NCBI GenBank assembly: GCA_002478265.1
Contig: DLNC01000017.1
Span: forward strand, 1-53,392
Direction: 5' to 3'
DNA length: 53,392 nucleotides
DNA from: Syntrophaceae bacterium UBA7520
Lineage (GTDB): Bacteria; Desulfobacterota; Syntrophia; Syntrophales; Smithellaceae
In this document: piece after piece, positions 25,140 through 33,419 of the stretch
Position numbering within the stretch: position 1 is the first letter of the stretch
How the letters are laid out: every line of letters begins with the position of its first letter
Position numbers and translations under genes: made by a program
The notes under the pieces: generated by a model
What the model was told of the DNA's origin: nothing
Database searches by the model: none
Seen by the model: only the letters and a program-made list of their open reading frames with translations

Positions 25140-27716
25140 TTAATTATTTGCGGCTGCTTCAATACGGTAAACTTTAACTGATTCAAAGCACGATGCGATT
25201 TCCGAAATTTTGATTTCTTGTTCCTTCAACATTGATTCCACTGTGTTATAAGTAGCCTCACTGATTAAAATATTGTTTGGCCATTCCTTACACATGGTCT
25301 GAATTTTAAAAACAAAGTTAACCGCTGTTCCGATAACGGTGTAATCCATCTTTTTCTCAAATCCTATGTTGCCGACAACAACCTCACCTGTGTGTACAAC
25401 CATTCCGGTGTATAATCTTTCCCCAAATTTTTTTTGACAATATTCATTTATCTCTTTCATCTTGCGCTGCATTTCCAGCGCCGCTCTCATGGCGTTTTCC
25501 GGATCTGACGGGCTGGACACAGGCGCGCCGAAAACAGCTAAAAATCCGTCACCCAAATACTTGTCGACGATGCCTTGATTTTGAAAAACAATTTCTCCCA
25601 TGACGGAAAAAAAGTAATTCAGCATATCCACTGTCTTTTTGGGGCCGATTTTTTTGGCCAAAGGAGAAAAATCACGGATATCAATATTGAGCAGCGTGAT
25701 TATTTTTGATTCCTCGAGAATGGGCCTTTCCGCATCGACGCCCAGAATGATTTTATCGACTACTTCACGCGGCACGAATTTTTGAAACAGCTTGCGGATT
25801 CCTCTTTCTTTTTCCGCCATGGCCAGCGTTTCTTCGTAAAGCCTCGCGTTTTCGAGAGCAATGCTCACCGACGAGGCAATTGATTGCAGTAGTTGTCGAT
25901 CTTCCAGCGTAAAAGATACGTCCTTTTTATTGAGCAGCTCGATTACACCGATAACGCGTCCCTGAGAGATCATCGGCACGGAAAGGATTGATCTGGTGGA
26001 AAAACCGGTGGTCTGGTCGATTATTGCGGAAAAATGCGGATGAAACTGAGCGCTGTCCGTCATAACCGGCATGCCGCTGTCGGCTACGTAACCGGGAATG
26101 CCCTCCCCTTTTTTGATATTAATTTTCTGCAAGTCGCTCATCTTCAGATTGAAAGACGCCGCAAATTTAAGCTTCCCATTATCGTTAAGCAGAAGATATC
26201 CCGCTTCAACGCGGATAACACCCTGAATCATGTCCATCGTATAATTAAGCATCTTTTCAATATCGAAAATTGATGAGGACAAAGCGCTGCCGATAAGCTG
26301 CAAAGATTCGAGTTCTTGGTCTCTTTTGCGAACAGATTTTATCAGACGGTCTTTTTCAATAGCGACCGAAAGGTAATCAGAAATAGTTTCCATGACACCC
26401 ATTAGTCTGTCCCATTGCTGTTCGACAATGTTATAAATCAGCAGCAATCCGATAATCTTCACGCCCGCCTTAAGCGGCACAACCAGACAGGTATTGATAT
26501 TTTTTTGGTTAAACAACTTGCTGCCCAATGTGGAATTAATTTGCGCGACGTTGTCGATAAAAATATTCTGTTGCTGCTTGACTGCCTTATCAAGAATCGT
26601 TCCCTCAAAAAAGAACGAATCAAGACGGTTAAGATCATTTGGAATGGAAGAAATGAAATCAATGAGAGTGAGCGTTTTATCCTGTTCGCTGTTAATGCTA
26701 AGCAAAGCGATAATGTCACAGGGAATAATCTTTTTCATCTCCTGAAAAATTGTCTGGAAAAGCTCTTCGCCTCGGAGGCTCGAATTAACCGTGGTGGATA
26801 TTCTTCCCAGTGAACGCATAATTTTTTGCAGATCCTGCAGGTCCGACAAAAGGTGCAAATTGTCGTAAGTAAAAGCGGCGTTGCTTAAAAGCGGCGTCAG
26901 AACATTAATGTCTTCCTGCGAGAATATTTTATCCGACTTCTTGCGCGAGATGGTCAGCACGCCTAAAACATCCTTGCTCGTTTTTAAAGGCATGCAGATA
27001 AAAGATTTTGTTGAATAATGCGCGCGGGATATTCTGCGGAAACGGTTATCCGTCTCAATATCATCCACAAGCAAGGGTGATTTGTTGATAACAGCATATT
27101 TGGCAATGCTCTCGTCAAAGGGAATAATCATTCCTTTTTTCCCGTAGTCATCCAGGCCGATATTCGCTTCTACCACAAACGCGTCATTGTTTGGTTTCTT
27201 TAAAACCAGAACTGATCCCACATCGGCATCGACAATTTTCAAGGCGCGTTCCAAAGTGATGTAGAGCAAATCTTCCGGCTTAAAAGTTATATAGCAAAGG
27301 TCAGACAACTCTTTTAGCGTGGCCAGTTCCTCTGTCTTTTTTTCCAGATGAAAAAATTTTTCTTTAAGTTCGCTCTCCAGAATTTTAAAAGATTGGACGA
27401 TATTGCCCAGTTCATCCTTGGCCGCGATAATCGGCTTGTGGGAAATTTCTTCCTCTATGGTTTTTGATATGGATAAAGAAATTGATTTTATGTAATCAAC
27501 CAAGCTGAGCAATAATCTGTAACCGATGAACGAGAAAATCAGCAATACCAGAAAAAAAAGCGGAATGTTTTTATCCTGAATAATATTGTAGCGGAAGGCA
27601 AAATAGATTATCGCCGCGACCGGAACAATAAAAAAAAGGGCAAAAATGATGGTGATTTTGTAATAGAGGTCTCTTTGGGGCAGAGAAAATTTTGATAGCC
27701 AGTATCTGACGTTCAC
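25140..27716 (-). CDS. Membrane-bound class III adenylate/guanylate cyclase with three GAF domains
   Basis: 858 residues. Two membrane segments (about 19-44 and 55-78) are followed by a linker coiled coil and three GAF domains (about 150-290, 310-450, 480-635; the third contains GYVADSGMPVMTDSA). The C-terminal cyclase domain begins near 665. Metal-binding Asp679 (NIDIRDFS) and Asp723 (KYLGDGFLAVFGAP) are present, as is the transition-state Asn800. The Arg normally four residues later is Lys804 (VNFVFK), so activity may be altered. The GAF domains imply small-molecule sensing. It would synthesise cAMP most likely; substrate cannot be fixed from sequence. Confidence 0.9.
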   Translation of the reverse strand: MNVRYWLSKFSLPQRDLYYKITIIFALFFIVPVAAIIYFAFRYNIIQDKNIPLFFLVLLIFSFIGYRLLLSLVDYIKSISLSISKTIEEEISHKPIIAAKDELGNIVQSFKILESELKEKFFHLEKKTEELATLKELSDLCYITFKPEDLLYITLERALKIVDADVGSVLVLKKPNNDAFVVEANIGLDDYGKKGMIIPFDESIAKYAVINKSPLLVDDIETDNRFRRISRAHYSTKSFICMPLKTSKDVLGVLTISRKKSDKIFSQEDINVLTPLLSNAAFTYDNLHLLSDLQDLQKIMRSLGRISTTVNSSLRGEELFQTIFQEMKKIIPCDIIALLSINSEQDKTLTLIDFISSIPNDLNRLDSFFFEGTILDKAVKQQQNIFIDNVAQINSTLGSKLFNQKNINTCLVVPLKAGVKIIGLLLIYNIVEQQWDRLMGVMETISDYLSVAIEKDRLIKSVRKRDQELESLQLIGSALSSSIFDIEKMLNYTMDMIQGVIRVEAGYLLLNDNGKLKFAASFNLKMSDLQKINIKKGEGIPGYVADSGMPVMTDSAQFHPHFSAIIDQTTGFSTRSILSVPMISQGRVIGVIELLNKKDVSFTLEDRQLLQSIASSVSIALENARLYEETLAMAEKERGIRKLFQKFVPREVVDKIILGVDAERPILEESKIITLLNIDIRDFSPLAKKIGPKKTVDMLNYFFSVMGEIVFQNQGIVDKYLGDGFLAVFGAPVSSPSDPENAMRAALEMQRKMKEINEYCQKKFGERLYTGMVVHTGEVVVGNIGFEKKMDYTVIGTAVNFVFKIQTMCKEWPNNILISEATYNTVESMLKEQEIKISEIASCFESVKVYRIEAAANN

Positions 27717-28016
27717 TCAATTATCCCTTTTTCAGTTTATTTCGAATATAGTTTAAATGAAAACCTGGCTATGCCGGCGTTAAATAACGCTTTCATTTTT
27801 CCGGATAAATGACAAATAAAAAAGAACAAATTTTTTATAAAAAACCTCTATTTATTGAAATTATATGGAGATATAGGTTCAGTGTCAAGACATTTAAAAT
27901 GGGTTTTGCGATGTATATGATATGTCATCACCGAGGGAAAATGATTATTTTTTCAATTTGCCGTCGTGATGGAATTTCAGTATATAAAAAAATATGAAAT
28001 TAACAGGGGTTATCAA
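27717..28016. other. Divergent intergenic region
   Basis: A 300-base AT-rich gap between the cyclase (-) and the CoA-transferase (+). Apart from the candidate promoter listed separately and a small palindrome GCGTTAAATAACGC near 27778-27791, I see no gene, RNA or repeat in it. A GTG-initiated in-frame extension of the CoA-transferase from 27966 is possible but overlaps the promoter. Confidence 0.5.
27958..27986 (+). promoter_or_regulatory. Candidate promoter of the CoA-transferase gene
   Basis: TTGCCG (27958-27963), a 17-base spacer, then TATATA (27981-27986), followed by a 25- to 30-base leader with AGGGGT before the ATG at 28017. No -24/-12 (GG-N10-GC) element was found here, unlike the operon at 32518. 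Confidence 0.4.
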
Positions 28017-29822
28017 ATGGATGTCCGACTAAAATCATTTCTTCAAGATAAATTATCTTTCAATGAGGGCTCCGGCGAGGGAAAGATAATGGAACTTTCC
28101 TCGGCAGTCAGCCGCTTTATCCGGCCGGGGATGAGCATTCAGTTCGGCAACGGCATGACCACGCCGACGGCTATTTTTTTTGAAATCGCCCGTCAGTATT
28201 GGGGTAAAAATCCGGCGTTTACTCTCGTCGGAATATCCGGCGGCTCCTATAATCTGGCCCTTTTTGCGCATGGAAAACTATGCAAAAAAATAATATCCGC
28301 ATTTAACGGCGATGGCTACCCTTTCCCCGGTCCTAATCCGATTCTTTCTCGGTCTTTTAACGATGGCTCCGTGGAAATAGAAAACTGGACTCAGCTAACA
28401 ATTGTCCTTCGTTTCATCGCCGGCGCCATGGGCGCCCCCTTCTTTCCAACCAAGTCACTAGGCGGATCTTCGATGGAAATATTCAATAAAGACACTTTCG
28501 CTCGTATCCCCAATCCCTTTTCCAAAGATGAATCAGCAAATGTCGTGCGCGCCTATAATCCGGATATCGCCATCGCGCATGGCTGGGCGGCGGATCCTGA
28601 TGGCAATACCATAATGTCTGTGCCTCATTCCGGAAATCATTACGGCGCGCTGGCCGCGAAAAACGGAGTTATTGTGACCGTGGAGAAAATTGTCGACGCG
28701 GATTTCATCCGACGCCACGCGCACATGACCAGGCTTCCCGGCTATATCGTCAAAGCCGTTTGCCCGGTTCCCATGGGCGGTTTCCCCATGGGAATTCATC
28801 CCCTGGGGATTGATGAGGTGGAAGGATATGGCGAAGATGAAGAATGGATAATGGAGGCCAGAAAAGCTTCCCGCAGCGCGAAAGATTATCAGAACTGGGT
28901 GGATAAATGGGTGTTGGGGTGCAAAACCCACGATGATTTTCTCAATCTGCTTGGTCAAAAGCGCATCTGGCATCTTAAAGGAAAAATTCAAAACGATTCC
29001 TGGATTTCGGAGTTATCTGAAATGTCTGGTCGTCTTTCTTCACCTGCGCATCCAACAGCAGCGGAAATATTAGTCAGCATCGCGGCGCGCAAAATTGAAG
29101 AAATAGTCCAGACAAAGAATTACCGTCTCGCGCTGTGCGGCATTGGCGTTTCCAATCTGGCCGCTTGGCTGGCTTACTATAATTTGAAACACCGGGGCTA
29201 TCCTTTGGAGCTTGTCGCGGAAATCGGTTATTACGGATACACTCCGCAGCCCGCTGATCCCTACGTATTCAATCTTCGCAACATACCTTCCTGCCGGATG
29301 ATTTCCGACATTTTCACGTCGCTGGCCATTTTTATGAGCGGAGCTCAGACTTCCAGTATCGGCATAATCGGCGCCGGACAGGTGGATAAGTTTGGCAACG
29401 TGAATACCACAAAAATAACAGGCGGGTCATTTCTTGTCGGTTCGGGTGGGGCCAACGATGTGGCTTCGGGATCCAGTGAAACAATAGTTACTCTGGAACA
29501 GACCAAGGAGCGTTTTCTGGAAAAAGTTGATTATATAACATCGCCGGGTGCGAGAGTTTCCACCGTTATTTCCCAGTTCGGAATATTCGAAAAAGACGAA
29601 GGAAGCGAGGAATTAATGCTCACCGGTTACCTGCCTTTAAATAACGCCGCTTCCGAAGAAGAATGCGTGCGCAGCATTCAAGAGCAGTGCGGCTGGAAAT
29701 TAAAAATAAAAAGCAATCTCCAGGTTCTATGCATGCCGTCTGAAGATGAAATTCTTTTTTTGCGCTGTTTTGACCCAAAACGTTATTTTCTTGGTTCAAA
29801 TGAATCGCAAAGAATAAAATAA
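28017..29822 (+). CDS. Family I CoA-transferase, A and B subunits fused
   Basis: A 601-residue single chain containing both halves of a glutaconate/3-oxoacid-type CoA-transferase. The A-like half holds VSRFIRPGMSIQFGNGMTTP and later VRAYNPDIAIAHGWAADPDG. The B-like half begins near 345 (HPTAAEILVSIAARKIEEI) and holds VAEIGYYGYTPQPADP, the strip where family I enzymes place the catalytic Glu, and GAGQVDKFGNVNTTKI. It would move CoA between carboxylic acids to activate a substrate without ATP. The ATG at 28017 follows AGGGGT by six bases; a GTG at 27966 would add 17 unlikely residues. Its position beside a glutaryl-CoA-type operon suggests a dicarboxylate or fatty acid as acceptor. Confidence 0.88.
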   Translation: MDVRLKSFLQDKLSFNEGSGEGKIMELSSAVSRFIRPGMSIQFGNGMTTPTAIFFEIARQYWGKNPAFTLVGISGGSYNLALFAHGKLCKKIISAFNGDGYPFPGPNPILSRSFNDGSVEIENWTQLTIVLRFIAGAMGAPFFPTKSLGGSSMEIFNKDTFARIPNPFSKDESANVVRAYNPDIAIAHGWAADPDGNTIMSVPHSGNHYGALAAKNGVIVTVEKIVDADFIRRHAHMTRLPGYIVKAVCPVPMGGFPMGIHPLGIDEVEGYGEDEEWIMEARKASRSAKDYQNWVDKWVLGCKTHDDFLNLLGQKRIWHLKGKIQNDSWISELSEMSGRLSSPAHPTAAEILVSIAARKIEEIVQTKNYRLALCGIGVSNLAAWLAYYNLKHRGYPLELVAEIGYYGYTPQPADPYVFNLRNIPSCRMISDIFTSLAIFMSGAQTSSIGIIGAGQVDKFGNVNTTKITGGSFLVGSGGANDVASGSSETIVTLEQTKERFLEKVDYITSPGARVSTVISQFGIFEKDEGSEELMLTGYLPLNNAASEEECVRSIQEQCGWKLKIKSNLQVLCMPSEDEILFLRCFDPKRYFLGSNESQRIK

Positions 29823-29846
29823 TTTTTGCGCGTATTGTATGGAAGT

Positions 29847-30851
29847 TTACATATCAAGGTGTATCGCCGATTTCATTTCTTGAGGCATTTTTTCTTCGCT
29901 TTTCGATGTGTTGGCTCTTAAAAGGTGCCCCGGCAATGGAAATCCGGCAAAATTTTCCGCTGTCGCCACGCAATCCAGAAGAAGATTTTTATCAATTCCT
30001 GTTTTGATGCCCATCTGCTCGAAGAGATAGACCAGATCTTCCGTCGGCACGTTCCAGTACCCTAAATCAAGCTCCATCGATCCGTATGGTGTTCCGCTCA
30101 TGCCGCCTAAGGAAGTATCAAATATTCTCACTCCGGCTTCGTAAGCGGCGACACAATTGGCGATCGCGGTTCCTCTGGTATTGTGGAAATGAACGGCCAG
30201 TTTTATGTTCAGTTTTAGATCAAAAATGGCTTTGATTAATGTTTTTACCATACGGGGATCAGCCATGCCGGTGGAATCAACCAAGGATATTTCTTTGGCG
30301 CCCATGTACGACAATCTCAAAACCAGCTGCGTTATCTCATCCGGAGATATTAATCCGACATAGGGACAGCCGAAAGCGGTAAGAACGTAAATGCGCACCG
30401 TTTTGGCGCTTTTTGCTGTCGCGTCGAAAATGGCGGGCAGTGTCTTGTTTAGTGTCTCTTTCAGCGTCCGGCCCATAGTTACTTTATTAAATGCGTCACT
30501 GGCGGCAACAAGCATCAGAATCTCGTCCACCTGGGTCACCAGCGCTCGGCGGCAGCCGATTTCATTAGGCACCACACCCACATAGGTTACACCCGGTTCT
30601 TTATTAATTCCTTCGACAATCTTTTCCGCGTCGTATTTAGCCGGCAACAGGCGCGGGTGGAGAAAAGAGGCGCATTCAATTTTTTTGAATCCGGCTTTGG
30701 ACAATTTATTGATGAATAAAACATGATCTTCCGTGGAAAGGCTTTTTCCCAAAGCGGGCAAACCGTCTCGCGGTGATATTTCCACAATTGTCACGTGCTC
30801 GTTTTTTTTCAATTTGGTTTTATCCTCAGCGCTTATCAACCATGAATGCAT
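29847..30851 (-). CDS. HMG-CoA lyase-like protein lacking the catalytic cysteine
   Basis: 334 residues of the HMGL TIM-barrel family. VEISPRDG gives Arg28/Asp29, HFHNTRG gives metal ligands His221/His223, and the C-terminal NVPTEDLVYLFEQMG matches the HMG-CoA lyase end including the conserved Asn267. The loop that carries the catalytic Cys in HMG-CoA lyases (GLGGCPYA) reads GMSGTPYG here, placing Thr254 exactly where Cys266 of the human enzyme falls, with a four-residue longer loop after it. Normal HMG-CoA cleavage is therefore doubtful; a related acyl-CoA lyase or Claisen reaction is possible. It is the second gene after the sigma-54 regulator (21-base gap) and converges with the CoA-transferase (24-base gap). 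Confidence 0.85.
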   Translation of the reverse strand: MHSWLISAEDKTKLKKNEHVTIVEISPRDGLPALGKSLSTEDHVLFINKLSKAGFKKIECASFLHPRLLPAKYDAEKIVEGINKEPGVTYVGVVPNEIGCRRALVTQVDEILMLVAASDAFNKVTMGRTLKETLNKTLPAIFDATAKSAKTVRIYVLTAFGCPYVGLISPDEITQLVLRLSYMGAKEISLVDSTGMADPRMVKTLIKAIFDLKLNIKLAVHFHNTRGTAIANCVAAYEAGVRIFDTSLGGMSGTPYGSMELDLGYWNVPTEDLVYLFEQMGIKTGIDKNLLLDCVATAENFAGFPLPGHLLRANTSKSEEKMPQEMKSAIHLDM

Positions 30852-30872
30852 AATTCGTTCCAGATATCATTC

Positions 30873-32228
30873 TCACGGCTTATAGTCTAAACCGTATTTT
30901 TTAATCTTTTGATAAAAAGTGCGTCGGCTAATGCCCAGTTTTTTTATCGCCATGCTTTTATTGGAAGTCTGTTCCAGCGCCCTGCGGATAAGCTTTTTTT
31001 CCAATTCCGTGGTTGCCTGTGCGAGATTGAAAAAATCTTCTTTAAAAGATGGTATATACGCATCCACTTCATGTGTCTGTCCCGTCGCGAAGAGGAAATT
31101 AGGCAAAGAATTTGGCCTGATATAATTATCGGCGCTCATATTAACGGCGTAACTTACGACGCCTTTCAGTTCCCGCACGTTACCCGGCCAGTGATATGAA
31201 TTGAGAATATCCATTGCCGACGAAGATAATTTAAACTTTCTTTTTTCAATATCGCTATTTGACTTAAGAAAATGGTCAACCAGGAGCGGAATATCTTCCT
31301 TCCGCTGCCTCAATGGGGGCAAAAAAATGGTAAAGGCGTTAAGCCTGAAGAATAAATCTTCCCTGAATTTTTTTTGTTCGATAAGCGCGGTTAAATCCCT
31401 GTTAGTTGAAGATATTATACGGACATCAACCTTGATGTTTTTCGTGCCGCCTACTCTTTTAAACGTTCCTTCCTCCAGAACGCGCAGCAGTTTTGATTGC
31501 GTCTGCAGTGATGCGTCTCCGATCTCATCAAGAAGAATTGTTCCTTCATGGGCTTCGTCAAAATATCCCTTTCTTCCTTCTGCCTTGGCGCCGGTAAAGG
31601 CACCCTTTTCGTAACCGAAAAGTTCGCTCTCAATGAGCGTATCGGGAATTGCCGCGCAATTGACATCAATCAAAGGTTTTGCAAGACGTGTGCTTGCTTT
31701 ATGGATAGCTCGTGCTAAAATTTCCTTTCCAGTGCCGCTTTCCCCGGTTATCAGCACGGAAATATTGGATTTTGCCGCGCGCTGCGCGAGGACGAGCGCC
31801 CTTTTAAAAGCGATATTTTCACCGATTAATTCTTTGAATTCTTGCGTTAATATATCGTTGGCTAATTGTTCCTCTGTTTCAAAAGGCGCTCGCATAATTG
31901 TTGTTGCTGCGTCATCACTTTTCGTCTGGAAAAGCACTAAAAAAATGTTTTTCATTTTTTCCAGCATGTTTAATTTATATACAGATACATTGATTTTATC
32001 CCCTTGGTCAAAAACGGTGAATCTAATGTCGGCAATCGGTTTTTTATTTAAAGATTCAATATTTAATGGATTTAAAAGAGGAGTTGTCCGAAAATTATTT
32101 TGTTTGTCTGTCTCAAGTGAAAACCTGTTTGCAAAATTAGTGTTTACATATAATACATTTTTATTTTTATCAATTATAATGGCTGGTTGTATTATATCTT
32201 TTATTAATTTTTCGAAAATTATTTTCAT
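30873..32228 (-). CDS. Sigma-54-dependent transcriptional activator (PAS-AAA-Fis)
   Basis: 451 residues. An N-terminal PAS-like sensor (about 8-110) precedes the AAA+ core (about 130-360) with Walker A GESGTGKE, the sigma-54 contact loop GAFTGAKAEG, and ILLDEIGDASLQTQSKLLRVL. The C-terminal Fis-type helix-turn-helix (NKSMAIKKLGISRRTFYQK) ends the protein. There is no receiver domain, so it probably senses a ligand directly rather than through a kinase. It is divergent from the catabolic operon at 32518, whose -24/-12 promoter lies in the shared intergenic region, and is the obvious candidate activator. The HMGL-like gene follows on the same transcript. Confidence 0.95.
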   Translation of the reverse strand: MKIIFEKLIKDIIQPAIIIDKNKNVLYVNTNFANRFSLETDKQNNFRTTPLLNPLNIESLNKKPIADIRFTVFDQGDKINVSVYKLNMLEKMKNIFLVLFQTKSDDAATTIMRAPFETEEQLANDILTQEFKELIGENIAFKRALVLAQRAAKSNISVLITGESGTGKEILARAIHKASTRLAKPLIDVNCAAIPDTLIESELFGYEKGAFTGAKAEGRKGYFDEAHEGTILLDEIGDASLQTQSKLLRVLEEGTFKRVGGTKNIKVDVRIISSTNRDLTALIEQKKFREDLFFRLNAFTIFLPPLRQRKEDIPLLVDHFLKSNSDIEKRKFKLSSSAMDILNSYHWPGNVRELKGVVSYAVNMSADNYIRPNSLPNFLFATGQTHEVDAYIPSFKEDFFNLAQATTELEKKLIRRALEQTSNKSMAIKKLGISRRTFYQKIKKYGLDYKP

Positions 32229-32251
32229 TTATACCTCTTAATTTTTTAAAA

Positions 32252-32270
32252 TTGTATATAATGAATACAA
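32252..32270. promoter_or_regulatory. Palindrome, candidate activator-binding site
   Basis: TTGTAT-ATAATGA-ATACAA is a perfect six-base inverted repeat with a seven-base spacer. It is about 24 bases upstream of the regulator start and about 180 bases before the -24/-12 promoter, a normal distance for an enhancer-type site of a sigma-54 activator. In AT-rich DNA it could also be chance. Confidence 0.35.
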
Positions 32271-32452
32271 ATATGTCAACATTACTTTTTCTTCACACTA
32301 AAGTTATCAAAATTAATTTGCACCTGTCATCAATCGCGGACTAGCTGCGTTTTTAAATCATAAATATTATTTAATAATTAAGGAATTTTCGTCTTTTTCC
32401 GAATTATCAGGATGATAACTTGCTGCCTGCTTGATCCGATAAATTTTCAAAT

Positions 32453-32466
32453 GGTACGAACTTTGC
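32453..32466 (+). promoter_or_regulatory. Sigma-54 (-24/-12) promoter of the catabolic operon
   Basis: TGGTACGAACTTTGCT (32452-32467) matches the consensus TGGCAC-N5-TTGCW with one change, and keeps the invariant GG-N10-GC (GG at 32453-32454, GC at 32465-32466). Transcription would begin near 32478, leaving a leader of about 40 bases with AGGAGA before the ATG at 32518. The divergent neighbour encodes a sigma-54 activator, which strongly supports the call. Confidence 0.85.
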
Positions 32467-32517
32467 TGAATTTTATTAAAAATATAGAATATCGTTTCAC
32501 TTCAGGAGAATAAATTT

Positions 32518-33405
32518 ATGGCAATAAAGAAGATCATGGTTGTCGGCGCCGGATTGATGGGCTCCGGCATTTCCCAAGTCGCCGCTCAGGCTGGATATAA
32601 CGTCATCATGAATGATGTGAAAAGCGAACTTGTCGGCAAGGGGTTAAAAGTCATTGCCAAAAATCTTGATGGACAAATAAAAAAAGAAAAAATTACCGCT
32701 GACGACAAGAATGCGATTTTGTCGCGCATTGTTCAATCTATCTCTCTTGATGACGCCAAACAGGCTGATTTTGTTATTGAGGCAGCTTTTGAAAATTTTG
32801 AAGTAAAAAAATCAATCTTTGAAAAACTGGATGCTCTTTGCCCGCCGGAAGTTATTTTTGCGAGCAATACTTCCTCCATCCCCATTACATCTCTGGCAAC
32901 AACAGTTAAACGGTCTGATAAATTTATCGGCATGCATTTCTTCAGTCCCGTGCCGGTAATGAAGCTGGTCGAAGTTATTCCCGGGCTGAAAACTTCACCG
33001 GAGACGATTAAAGTTACCGAAGAGCTTGCCGTAAGTTTAAAAAAAGACACGGTGCGCGTCAAAGACGTGCCGGGATTCCTGGTTAACCGCATCAATGCCG
33101 CCTTCCGCGCCGAGGTATTTAACTGTCTGCTCGAAGGCGTGGCCACTCTTGAAGATATCGACAAAGCGGTCAAACTGGGGCTTAATCATCCCATGGGGCC
33201 TTTTGAATTAAACGATGCGGTGGGCATCGACATCGGCCTGAATGTTTTCAAAACTCTTTACGAAGGTTATAAAGACCCGAAATTCCGCCCACCGCTTCTG
33301 ATGGAAAAAATAGTACAGGCGGGAGATTTAGGTAAGAAGACCGGTAAGGGATGGTATGACTACACTTCCGGTGAAAAGAAACCCAGAAAAGATTTAAATT
33401 TATAA
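32518..33405 (+). CDS. 3-hydroxyacyl-CoA (3-hydroxybutyryl-CoA) dehydrogenase
   Basis: 295 residues, the usual length of the short monofunctional enzyme. NAD-binding VVGAGLMGSGISQVAAQAGY is at the N-terminus. The catalytic strip includes SNTSSIPIT and the His of GMHFFSPVPVMKLVEVI. The C-terminal dimer domain has DVPGFLVNRI and LGLNHPMGPFELNDAVGID. It oxidises (S)-3-hydroxybutyryl-CoA to acetoacetyl-CoA in the beta-oxidation direction. It is first in the sigma-54 operon, with AGGAGA seven bases before the ATG, and the thiolase follows after 14 bases. Confidence 0.96.
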   Translation: MAIKKIMVVGAGLMGSGISQVAAQAGYNVIMNDVKSELVGKGLKVIAKNLDGQIKKEKITADDKNAILSRIVQSISLDDAKQADFVIEAAFENFEVKKSIFEKLDALCPPEVIFASNTSSIPITSLATTVKRSDKFIGMHFFSPVPVMKLVEVIPGLKTSPETIKVTEELAVSLKKDTVRVKDVPGFLVNRINAAFRAEVFNCLLEGVATLEDIDKAVKLGLNHPMGPFELNDAVGIDIGLNVFKTLYEGYKDPKFRPPLLMEKIVQAGDLGKKTGKGWYDYTSGEKKPRKDLNL

Positions 33406-33419
33406 GACAGGATAAGGTT

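Noticed and set aside
27717..28016. A -24/-12 promoter before the CoA-transferase
   Set aside because: No GG-N10-GC element with adjacent TGG/TTGC context was found; TGGCTATGCCGGC has the wrong spacing.
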